From: Halobacteriales archaeon
GTDB taxonomy: Archaea; Thermoplasmatota; SW-10-69-26; JACQPN01; JAIVGT01
Length of the DNA stretch: 9,519 bases
Assembly (NCBI GenBank): GCA_020201485.1
Contig: JAIVGT010000094.1
Span: forward strand, 1-9,519
Direction: 5' to 3'
Shown here: in pieces, positions 1 through 6,082 of the stretch
Position numbering within the stretch: position 1 is the stretch's first letter
Layout: each line of letters opens with the position of its first letter
The notes under the pieces: model-generated
Told to the model about the DNA's origin: nothing
Seen by the model: only the letters and a program-made list of their open reading frames with translations
Databases searched by the model: none
Program-made: the position numbers and the translations under genes

Positions 1-503
1 GTGCAAGGCGTGCAGTACGACCCGCGCGTCCCGCCGCAGATGCAGGGGACGGTCGCGACGCTCGAGCCGTGGCTGCCGACCGCGCAGGTCGCGTTGCTCG
101 TCGCCGAGGTCGTCGCCGGCGCATGGCTCGCATGGAGCTGCGTCGCATGGGCACGCGCGCGTCCCGCGCCCGTCCCGGCGGAGGTGCGGGGCAGCGAGGC
201 GCTCCTGCACCTCATGGACCGCGCGCGGGGCTACCTGCACGGCCTGCGCCACGCGCTGCTCGCGACAGGCGCCATGCTCGCGCTGCTCGGCCTCGTCGCG
301 CTCTTCCTCCTCGCGGCGAGGCCGCGCGCATCTCGGCCGCGTCCTCGTTCGCAGCGTGGCCCCTGGCGATGGCGGCCGGGGTGGTCGGCGCGCTCGGCGG
401 TCTCGGCGCGCTGTGGTACGGCCAGTATCGCGCCGTCACGCTGGAGCTTCATCGCTGGGAATCGCGGATGGCCCAGGCCCCGCGGCTCGGGGACGACACA
501 TGA
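1..503 (+). CDS. Three-helix membrane protein of unknown function, frameshifted as read
   Basis: I do not recognise this protein. Reading frame 1 is open from base 1, where GTG may be the true start or the gene may begin outside the window. It gives two hydrophobic helices, at about residues 28-50 and 83-106, separated by a short basic linker. After about base 320 this frame turns into arginine/proline-rich shadow sequence. Frame 3 then carries a plausible continuation: a third helix beginning at FAAWPLAMAAGVVGAL, a tail containing WYGQYRAV, and a TGA at 501-503. One extra base near 312-325, for example a third G in the GCGG run, would join the two frames into a protein of about 168 residues. 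The stop overlaps the ATG of the winged-helix gene in an ATGA arrangement, which suggests one transcript and translational coupling. A sequence error and a real disruption are both possible. Confidence 0.55.
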   Translation, partial: ARRAVRPARPAADAGDGRDARAVAADRAGRVARRRGRRRRMARMELRRMGTRASRARPGGGAGQRGAPAPHGPRAGLPARPAPRAARDRRHARAARPRRALPPRGEAARISAASSFAAWPLAMAAGVVGALGGLGALWYGQYRAVTLELHRWESRMAQAPRLGDDT

Positions 504-849
504 GCGCGCCCGAGCGGAGCTTGCCGCCGACCGCGGCCACGCGGCCGGCGGCGCCCGCGAGCGAGCCGAAGCCCGACCTCTACGTCGTTGCGCGCTTCCT
601 CGACCGGCTGTGGCGGCCGGAGTGGGAGCCGCAGGTCGAGCTCTCGAAGGCCAAGCTACAGCTTGCCGTCCGGCTGAACTACGACCTGTTCCGCCGCTAC
701 CTCGCGTTCCTGGAGCGCAAGGGGTTCGTCGAGCTCGTGAAGACCCCGAAAGGCGGAGAGGTGGTGTGCATCACGCCGCAAGGACGTCGGGCGCACGCCG
801 AGCTCGTCGGCTGGATCCGGAGCGTGCTCGGCACGACGGAGAACTCTAG
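500..849 (+). CDS. Winged helix-turn-helix protein (HTH_45-like), 3' end uncertain
   Basis: The ATG at 500-502 overlaps the TGA of the upstream membrane gene. A proline/alanine-rich leader (residues 1-25) precedes a compact winged-helix fold at about 26-110. Helices are seen at DLYVVARFLDRLW and LSKAKLQLAVRLNYDLF, the recognition-helix region at YDLFRRYLAFLERKGFVEL, and a beta wing at VKTPKGGEVVCITPQGRRA. The order 'sensor helix, YLxxLxxKGxxE, wing, TPQGR' resembles archaeal HTH_45 DNA-binding domains. It may regulate the adjacent membrane protein, but no target is visible. The frame as read has no stop until 1322-1324, running antisense across a convincing secreted-protein gene. The folded domain finishes near residue 110, and one missing base around 835-842 would end the protein at TAG 847-849, two bases before the convergent gene. 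I therefore set the end at 849. Confidence 0.6.
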
Positions 850-850
850 T

Positions 851-1174
851 TCAGCACGGCGGCGGCCCGGTGAACACGCCCGCGCCGAAGCCAGGCAAGC
901 CTCCGTCGGGCGCGGAGCCGAGGACGTACACGCCCGGCCCGCTGCCGGGCTCAGCGTTCGCGCACAGCGCGACGAACGGCCGCGCCGGTTGGGTGAAAAG
1001 GTAGCTTCCCACGTGCACGCCCGCGGTATCGGCGGTGGCGGTCGCGGCCGGCGCGGACGGGTCGGTGTAGAGGCAGGCCTGCGCGGGGCCGGCGGAGGTG
1101 CACGGCTCGACAGCCAGCGCGGGCAGGGCGGTCGCGGCGAGCGCAGCCAGCAGTGGGAGGATGAGGAGGCGCAT
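851..1174 (-). CDS. Small secreted four-cysteine protein
   Basis: A 107-residue protein with a textbook Sec signal peptide: MRLL, a hydrophobic core LPLLAALAATALPAL, and a probable cleavage after ALA at residue 21. The mature chain of about 86 residues has four cysteines (25, 34, 71 and the final residue 107), which could form two disulfides outside the cell. It is rich in Gly, Ala and Pro, and I recognise no catalytic motif or family. The ATG at 1172-1174 starts directly on the basic n-region. A weak TATA-like TTCAAG lies about 30 nt upstream. It is preceded on the same strand, after a 70-nt gap, by another small four-cysteine ORF, so the two may be co-transcribed. Its stop lies one base past the probable end of the convergent winged-helix gene. 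The signal peptide makes this the credible coding strand here. Confidence 0.7.
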   Translation of the reverse strand: MRLLILPLLAALAATALPALAVEPCTSAGPAQACLYTDPSAPAATATADTAGVHVGSYLFTQPARPFVALCANAEPGSGPGVYVLGSAPDGGLPGFGAGVFTGPPPC

Positions 1175-1244
1175 GGCACGCGCAAGAAGGCGCGCGCGCT
1201 TGAACGCTGGCGTGGCAAGCTCCGCCCACCACGCGGCGAGAAGC

Positions 1245-1568
1245 TCAGAGGTCCAGGCTTCCGCCCAGGTCCGCGCCTTGCGCGCACGGCCAGAACGGCG
1301 GGTCCACGGGCAGGACCATCATGACCATGAGCACCGGGCAGGGCTGCGCTTCCGCGTGCTCCGTCCAGGTCGGGTCCGGCCCGCCGTCGCCGTCGAGGTC
1401 GGCGAGGGCGAGCGTGCTGTCGCTCGCGGCGCGCGGGCCGTGCGCATCGCCCAAGCCGACGTGCAGGCTCGCCCCGTCGCCCGCGTGCGCGACCTCGACG
1501 CACCAGCCGAAGGTCACGCCGAACACGGGGCACAGCGGCGAGGCGTCCCGGGCCGGGGACCGGTCCAC
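1245..1568 (-). CDS. Small four-cysteine protein with a DxDGDG calcium-loop-like motif
   Basis: A 107-residue ORF from GTG 1566-1568; family not recognised. Cysteines lie at 13, 23, 77 and 95. Residues 57-65 read DLDGDGGPD, matching the DxDGDGxxD loop of EF-hand, dockerin and FG-GAP calcium sites, and are followed by PTW. The segment ALADLDGDGGPDPTW is typical of extracellular repeat proteins, and VLMVMMVLPV (79-88) is hydrophobic. No signal peptide is visible at this start, so either export is indirect, the true N-terminus lies elsewhere, or a frameshift hides it. An upstream CCAAAG element lies about 24 nt before the GTG and is shared with the divergent small ORF at 1617. The size, four cysteines and an HVG tripeptide resemble the downstream secreted protein, but homology is only a guess. 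Confidence 0.5.
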   Translation of the reverse strand: MDRSPARDASPLCPVFGVTFGWCVEVAHAGDGASLHVGLGDAHGPRAASDSTLALADLDGDGGPDPTWTEHAEAQPCPVLMVMMVLPVDPPFWPCAQGADLGGSLDL

Positions 1569-1587
1569 CGGAACAGGTCGGCGAGGC

Positions 1588-1595
1588 GCTTTGGC
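1588..1595. promoter_or_regulatory. TATA-like element between divergent small ORFs
   Basis: The sequence CTTTGG (1589-1594) is a short A/T-enriched patch in very GC-rich DNA. Its centre is 25-26 nt upstream of the ATG at 1617 on the plus strand and about 24 nt upstream of the GTG at 1568 on the minus strand. That spacing suits archaeal TATA boxes serving leaderless transcripts. The match to a TATA consensus is poor. Confidence 0.3.
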
Positions 1596-1616
1596 CTCCG
1601 GGCCCGATGCGCCGGC

Positions 1617-1703
1617 ATGCCGCGCCGCAAGTACGGCAAGCTGCGCAAGCCCATCGGCACGAACGCCGGCAAGACCGCCGCGCCCCGGCCGCCGCCGGGC
1701 TGA
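1617..1703 (+). CDS. Possible 28-residue basic peptide
   Basis: A short ORF from ATG 1617 to TGA 1701-1703. The first half is strongly basic (MPRRKYGKLRKPIG), and the tail is proline-rich (TAAPRPPPG). It contains ordinary lysine codons (AAG) and tyrosine, unlike the arginine/alanine/glycine-rich shadow frames around it. A TATA-like CTTTGG sits at the expected leaderless distance, and it ends 16 nt before the convergent rqcH stop with an inverted repeat between. I do not recognise it; the composition suggests RNA or ribosome binding, but that is inference only. It could be a chance ORF. Confidence 0.35.
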   Translation: MPRRKYGKLRKPIGTNAGKTAAPRPPPG

Positions 1704-1710
1704 GCCCGTG

Positions 1711-1730
1711 GGGAGGCGCTCACCCCTCCC
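1711..1730. terminator. Inverted repeat at the convergent end of rqcH
   Basis: GGGAGG (1711-1716) and CCTCCC (1725-1730) form a 6-bp GC stem with an 8-nt loop. It spans the rqcH stop codon and follows the basic small ORF. No T-run follows, so calling it a terminator is tentative. Confidence 0.25.
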
Positions 1731-3681
1731 GCAGCTTCTCCTCGACGACGCGCAGCGGACCTGGTGGCAGCACCGCCTGCACCTCCTCGAGCGGCACCTG
1801 GAACCGCTCGCTGAGCCGGTTCGCCAGCGCGTTCGGGTCGTCGGTGCCGGGCTCGACGACGACCCATTCGGAGGCGCGCGCCTGCACCGCGCCCACCGGG
1901 CCGCCCATGACCTTGCGGTGCCCCTCGACCTCGCACGGCCCGACCGCGGCGCGCAGGGGCACCTTGAGGAAGTTGCGCTTGCCGCGGATGATGAACGCTC
2001 CCTTGGGCAGGTACTCGCCGGGCATGGGGGTCTTGCTCACCTGCTCCGGGGTGACCCAGTACGCCTCGCCCTGCCCGATGCGGCTCTTCCACGCCTTGCT
2101 GTAGGCGACGCTGAACTCCGCCGCTTCCCGCAGGCTGGCCTCGCCGATCTCCGGCAGCATGCCCCGCTTCACGATGACGCTCGGCGCGCCCTGCAGGTCC
2201 GCGTGCACGTAGCGGTCGTTCGTCTCCAAGTGCTTCTTCACGAGCTTGTCGTTGCTCTGCGCGTCGCGCCCGCCCAGGGCGAGGCAGCCTTCGCTCGTGA
2301 TGAACCAGCGGTATGTCTCGAACCACAGCTTCTTCGTCGGCTCGAAGCGGCGCTTGGCGCGCTCCTTCGCCACCTTGTCCGCGAGCTTGCTGCCCTCCTT
2401 CTGCAGCTCGGCCAGCTCCACCCGGCGCTGCGCGACCGCGGCCCGCGCGCCCTCGGCCTTCTCCCGGTGCTTCTTCGCGCGCTCGTACTGACGCTCGGCG
2501 TTGCCGTGCACGTCGCGGTCCAGTGCCAGCTCGACCTCGCCCTCGCCCAGCTTCGCCACGAGCGTGCCCTCGGCGGGGTTCGTGCGCAGCACGGTCAGCC
2601 CCTCCGCGGCCCAGCCCTCGAGCGCGGGCCAGCCCTCCTTGCGCGCGCGGTCCTTGGCCTGGGCGAGGAAGCTCTCCGCCTGCGGAAAATGCCCGTAGAG
2701 CAGGTCGCCCGCCGCCCGGCCTGCCTGCTGCTCCGCGTCGAACTGGGCCAGGCTCTCCTCCTGCGAGGCGATGAGACGCTGCAGCCGCTCCTGTTCCTCG
2801 CGCACGACCTTCACGCGCGGGTCCTCCGGCTGCTCGTGCTGCTTCGCGTGCGCGGTGAAGTAGTCCTCCAGGGCCTGGCTGAAGCTGCCGCGCGCTTCGA
2901 AGCTGTGCTGCTCCAGGGTCGCGAGGGGCACGGGCGTGCAGTCCACCATCTGCGCCCCGTCGCGCACGATGACCGGCTCCGGGCGCTCGCTCGCCTGGGC
3001 GAGGAGGGCGCGCAACGTCTCGCACAGCCGGTTGCGCTCGTCCTCGGTGAGCTGGCTGACTTTGCGTTTCTTTTCCACGCCTGCCCGCGCGCAAACCTCC
3101 TCCGCGTACTGCCCGCCCAGGTTCCACTCCGTGGCCAGCGTGCGCACGGCATCGGCCTTGCTCCGGAGCAATCCCGCGTGCAGCTCGGCGTCGGTCGCGT
3201 GCTGCAGGTCGAGGCGGGAGGGCGGGTGCACGTACGGCTGGCCAGGTTGGATGGCGCGGTGCTGGACCTTGATGAAGTGCAGGGCTTGGACGACCTTGTC
3301 CTCGCGCGTGAGGACGACGTTGCCCTCGCCGAACAGCTCGCACGCGACCACGTGCCGGCCGTCCGCGCGCTCGAACTCCAGCTCCAGCACGCGGTCGAAG
3401 CCGACCTGGCGGATGGCGGTCAGCCGCGCGCCGTCGAGGTGGGAGCGGAGCTGGGTGGCGAAGTGCGTGAGCGGTTCGCTCCAGTCCTTCGTGCCCTGGC
3501 TGAGGTAGGCCCAGCGGCCGGACTTCACGCGCCACTCCCGCGTGCCCTGGCCGTGCTGGCGCAGGCGGAGGACGAGCTCGTCCTTGGCCGGATGGAACGC
3601 CTTCTCGAAGCGCGCGCCGAGCCAGGGCTGCAGCTCGCGCGCCAGGGCGAGGCAGTCCAGGCTCGTCACGCTCGTCTTCAC
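1720..3681 (-). CDS. rqcH: RqcH/NEMF-family ribosome quality control protein (NFACT domains)
   Basis: A 653-residue homologue of bacterial RqcH, yeast Rqc2 and human NEMF. These bind the large ribosomal subunit carrying a stalled peptidyl-tRNA and recruit tRNA to extend the chain. An NFACT-N domain opens with SVTSLDCLALARELQPWLGA and carries the conserved Asp-Arg pair at D96-R97 (VGFDRVLEL), equivalent to the DR motif needed for tailing. The segment ELFGEGNVVLT (115-125) and a helix-hairpin-helix-like region at about 182-203 (LGGQYAEEVCARAG) follow. Charged coiled-coil segments lie near 290-325 and 395-447. The NFACT-R domain at about 450-575 includes LALGGRDAQSNDKLVKKHL and YVHADLQGAPSVIVK. 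Length and domain order are normal for archaeal members. The start is GTG (3679-3681), and an A/T-rich element lies about 29 nt upstream. It is divergent from the small membrane protein gene. Archaeal members are less studied, so tailing activity is inferred. Confidence 0.93.
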   Translation of the reverse strand: MKTSVTSLDCLALARELQPWLGARFEKAFHPAKDELVLRLRQHGQGTREWRVKSGRWAYLSQGTKDWSEPLTHFATQLRSHLDGARLTAIRQVGFDRVLELEFERADGRHVVACELFGEGNVVLTREDKVVQALHFIKVQHRAIQPGQPYVHPPSRLDLQHATDAELHAGLLRSKADAVRTLATEWNLGGQYAEEVCARAGVEKKRKVSQLTEDERNRLCETLRALLAQASERPEPVIVRDGAQMVDCTPVPLATLEQHSFEARGSFSQALEDYFTAHAKQHEQPEDPRVKVVREEQERLQRLIASQEESLAQFDAEQQAGRAAGDLLYGHFPQAESFLAQAKDRARKEGWPALEGWAAEGLTVLRTNPAEGTLVAKLGEGEVELALDRDVHGNAERQYERAKKHREKAEGARAAVAQRRVELAELQKEGSKLADKVAKERAKRRFEPTKKLWFETYRWFITSEGCLALGGRDAQSNDKLVKKHLETNDRYVHADLQGAPSVIVKRGMLPEIGEASLREAAEFSVAYSKAWKSRIGQGEAYWVTPEQVSKTPMPGEYLPKGAFIIRGKRNFLKVPLRAAVGPCEVEGHRKVMGGPVGAVQARASEWVVVEPGTDDPNALANRLSERFQVPLEEVQAVLPPGPLRVVEEKLREG

Positions 3682-3706
3682 GCGGCGCGGTCACGGCTCC
3701 CGCGCG

Positions 3707-3722
3707 CAAAAGGCTTTAGTAT
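3707..3722. promoter_or_regulatory. Bidirectional TATA-like element between rqcH and the small membrane gene
   Basis: The run AAAAGGCTTTAGTAT (3708-3722) is the most A/T-rich patch in this part of the window. On the plus strand TTTAGTAT is centred about 25 nt before the ATG at 3744. On the minus strand CCTTTTGC is centred about 29 nt before the rqcH GTG at 3681. Both spacings suit leaderless archaeal transcription, so one element may drive both genes. Confidence 0.55.
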
Positions 3723-3743
3723 CGCATGCCCCCTGCCCGCGCG

Positions 3744-3961
3744 ATGGCCGAGAGCAAGCGTGCCGAGTCCGAGGAGCCGGTCACGCTCGACATCAAGTTC
3801 GACCCGCAGGCCTACGTGACGCCATGCGCGGCGTGCTGGAGAACACCGGCGTGCCGGTCGGGGGCTGGGACAAGAAGTCCTGGGCGGGCAACATCGCCAT
3901 CCTGTTCTTCACGTTCCTCGCGGCGTGGATCCTGTTCCAGAACCCGCCGTTCTGGACGTAG
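3744..3961 (+). CDS. Small single-pass membrane protein, split by an apparent frameshift
   Basis: The ATG at 3744 begins an acidic, charged N-terminus (MAESKRAESEEP) leading into VTLDIKFDPQAYV, which then runs into shadow sequence. From 3824 a second frame encodes 45 residues beginning MRGVLENTGVPVGGWDKKSW. A transmembrane helix follows (about 17 hydrophobic residues containing ILFFTFLAAWILF), and the end is FQNPPFWT plus TAG 3959-3961. Restoring one base near 3816-3820, for example GTGGAC in place of GTGAC, gives a continuous protein of about 72 residues with a cytosolic N-terminus and a C-terminal membrane anchor. Function is unknown. The layout loosely recalls tail-anchored proteins such as Sec61 beta, but I see no family signature. 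It is divergent from rqcH and convergent with cca, two bases apart. It could also be a stand-alone 45-residue ORF from ATG 3824. Confidence 0.6.
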
Positions 3962-3967
3962 CGCTAC
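3958..3967. repeat. 10-bp palindrome carrying both convergent stop codons
   Basis: GTAGCGCTAC reads identically on both strands. Its TAG at 3959-3961 ends the small membrane protein on the plus strand. The same TAG on the minus strand (3964-3966) ends the CCA enzyme. The match is exact, but no role beyond the two stops is evident. Confidence 0.6.
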
Positions 3968-6063
3968 CGCTCCCACGGCCGCGCGTGCTGCAGGAAGCCG
4001 GTGAGGAAGCGCTCGTCCAGCGCGCGCAGGGCGCGCTCCTGCTCCAGCACCTCGAAGCCCTTGTGCTTCGCCACCGCGGTGAGGTCCTTGCCCAGGTCGA
4101 GCTGCAGGGCGCGCGCCTTCAGGCACTCGACGGCGTTCGTGAACTCGCGCCGCCGGGCGACCATGAGCCGGCCCTGCTCCTCGTACACCGCGCTCAGCGC
4201 GCGCTCGTTGCCCGTCCACTTCTGCCGGAAGCGCTCGGCGTGCTCCCCGGCGTCCCGGGGCGGGCCGACGTGCACCTCGCGCTCGTTGATGTTCGCGCTC
4301 TCCAGCTCCACGGCCACGCTCGCCAACCGGTCGTCGGCGTGCCAGGCGCTGCCCAGGACTTTCCAGCCGTTGCGGGCCAGCTCGTCCTCGAGCGCGCTCG
4401 CCATCTTGCGGAGCTGCGCGTGCACGGCGTCGTCGAGGATGTCCGGTCGCTCCACGCGCATGGCGATCAGGCCATGGCCGCGCTTCCGGAGCACCTCCTG
4501 CAGGCGCTCCGGGGGCAGGGGCTGGACCGGCCGGGGGAAGAAGAAGCCGAGGCGCGCCTCGTGCAGGTAGGCCTTCGCCGCCTCCTGGAAGAGCAGCAGG
4601 TTCTCCAGGCTCACCGCGCTCGCCACGTTGCGCGTCGCGTCCACCGGGTCGATGAACACCAGGGGCTCGGGGAAGCGCGGCGCGCCCTCGAACGGCTCCA
4701 GGGCGAGCAGCTGGCCCACGCGCCAGTCCTTCGCCGCGCGCAGCACGCCGCGGAAGCTCCCGTACTTCAGCACGAGCAGCTCGGCCAGGTACCCGCTGAA
4801 CCCCTGCACCTTCGCCTCCGCCCCGTAGGCGCCGATGCCGAGGAGGAACTGCTTCAGCAGGCGCACCTCGCGCCGCTGGAGCGAGGCCAGGCGGCGCACC
4901 ACGTAGTCGGTGTGGAAGGGCGTGCGGTCCACGGCGCTCATGCGCTCGCTGCTGTCGCGCACCTTGTACGCGGGCACGACCTCCGCTTCCAGGCCTTCCC
5001 ACATGCCGGCGAGGTAGGGATGCTCGGCGAAGCGCCGCTCCGGCTTGTGCAGGACCGCCTGCCCGAGGGCCAGGCCCTGGTCCTCGAGCACGGCGCGCGG
5101 CGTGGCGGGCGGGAAGAGCACGAAGCAGTCGATGTCCACCTTGTGCCCGAGGTAGGTGTCCTTGGCCACGCTGCCGACGAGGCGCACGTCCACGGTCAGG
5201 CCGTTGCGCTGCGCCTCGCTCGCCACCGCGTCCACCAGCCCCCTCGCCGCTTGCCGGATCTCCTCCTTGCGCTCAGGCGTGGCGTCGCAGCGCTGGTGCG
5301 CGGTGCGCTCGACGCTCGTGACGCGCGCGGCCAGCCCGGTCGCGAGGAGCGCGACGATGCCCCCGGTGAAGACGCCGAGCGTGCCGTTGATGCCCTCGTA
5401 GAGCAGCGCCGGGATGAGCACGGCCGGGTAGGCGTAGCTCAGCGCGCGCAGGCGGGGGTTGCGGCTCTTGCGCGCGGCCAGGGCGAGGCAGATGGCGAGC
5501 CCGGCGTGCAGGCCGGGCAGCGCCTGCTCGCCGAGCGGCGGGTAGACGAGTGCGCCGACCTCGGGCAGGAAGGGCCAGGGGCGCACCATGCGGCTCTGCA
5601 CGGGCACGACGAGGTGGAGCGGCACGGCGAGCACGAGGAACGCGGCGTAGCCGACGATGGCGGCCTTCGCCGGGCGCTCCTCGTCCGCGAGCATCCACAC
5701 CAGCGGCGCGAGGGCCAGGAGCAGCGGGTGGAGGCCGAGGGCGATGAGCGCGAAGAGCACGTCCAAGCCCGGGCCCTGCACGCTGCGCACGCCGCCGGCG
5801 AGGAGCGCATCGAGCTGCGTCGCCGCGGACTGCGCCGTGTCGCCCAGGCCGAGCGGCCCGCGGGGCACGGCCAAGGGCTGGATGGCGACGCTGAGCGCGA
5901 ACACGATGGCCGTCCCGCCGACGAGGAACAGCGAGGCGGCGTACTTGTCCACGAAGCCGGGCGCGTCGGGCAGCTTCGGCCGGCGCGCGCCGGGCAGGAG
6001 GAGGACGATGCCCAGGGCGAGGAGGGCTGCCTCCCACGCGAGGGCGGTGAGCAGCGCCGGCAC
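3964..6063 (-). CDS. cca: CCA-adding tRNA nucleotidyltransferase with N-terminal PAP2-like membrane domain
   Basis: A 699-residue protein with two parts. Residues 1-247 hold six or seven hydrophobic helices (about 3-23, 44-63, 101-124, 135-154, 181-197, 208-222, 227-247). They include VQSRMVRPWPF and LPGLHAGLAI, reminiscent of PAP2/inositol-phosphotransferase motifs. Residues 262-699 are a full-length archaeal class I CCA-adding enzyme, which builds or repairs the tRNA 3' CCA from CTP and ATP. Visible motifs are the nucleotidyltransferase GS (297-298) with DID (310-312), then AEVVPAY (360-366), SAVDRTPFH (376-384), YGAEAKVQGFSGYLAELL and IDPVDATRNVAS. The metal-binding carboxylates appear as D310, D312 and E361. 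Family CCA enzymes are about 440 residues and soluble, so the membrane part is extra. No start codon lies at the domain junction. GTG 6061-6063 is 10 nt after the thpR stop, with an SD-like GGGGTGA overlapping that stop. Confidence 0.85.
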   Translation of the reverse strand: MPALLTALAWEAALLALGIVLLLPGARRPKLPDAPGFVDKYAASLFLVGGTAIVFALSVAIQPLAVPRGPLGLGDTAQSAATQLDALLAGGVRSVQGPGLDVLFALIALGLHPLLLALAPLVWMLADEERPAKAAIVGYAAFLVLAVPLHLVVPVQSRMVRPWPFLPEVGALVYPPLGEQALPGLHAGLAICLALAARKSRNPRLRALSYAYPAVLIPALLYEGINGTLGVFTGGIVALLATGLAARVTSVERTAHQRCDATPERKEEIRQAARGLVDAVASEAQRNGLTVDVRLVGSVAKDTYLGHKVDIDCFVLFPPATPRAVLEDQGLALGQAVLHKPERRFAEHPYLAGMWEGLEAEVVPAYKVRDSSERMSAVDRTPFHTDYVVRRLASLQRREVRLLKQFLLGIGAYGAEAKVQGFSGYLAELLVLKYGSFRGVLRAAKDWRVGQLLALEPFEGAPRFPEPLVFIDPVDATRNVASAVSLENLLLFQEAAKAYLHEARLGFFFPRPVQPLPPERLQEVLRKRGHGLIAMRVERPDILDDAVHAQLRKMASALEDELARNGWKVLGSAWHADDRLASVAVELESANINEREVHVGPPRDAGEHAERFRQKWTGNERALSAVYEEQGRLMVARRREFTNAVECLKARALQLDLGKDLTAVAKHKGFEVLEQERALRALDERFLTGFLQHARPWER

Positions 6064-6073
6064 CGCCAGGGGC

Positions 6074-6082
6074 TCACCCCTC
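6074..6082 (-). promoter_or_regulatory. Shine-Dalgarno-like site for cca inside the thpR end
   Basis: On the minus strand GAGGGGTGA overlaps the thpR stop TGA and ends 10 nt before the cca GTG. It resembles the archaeal GGAGGTGA ribosome-binding sequence. It supports the GTG start and coupled translation of thpR and cca. Confidence 0.5.

Noticed and set aside
1514..3709. 731-codon minus-strand frame overlapping rqcH
   Set aside because: It is the out-of-frame shadow of rqcH, dominated by Arg, Gly and Ala, with no domain signature.
1321..3819. 832-codon open frame on the plus strand opposite rqcH
   Set aside because: High G+C removes stops from antisense frames. The minus strand shows full NFACT domain order, while this frame has only Leu/Arg/Ala-rich sequence without motifs.
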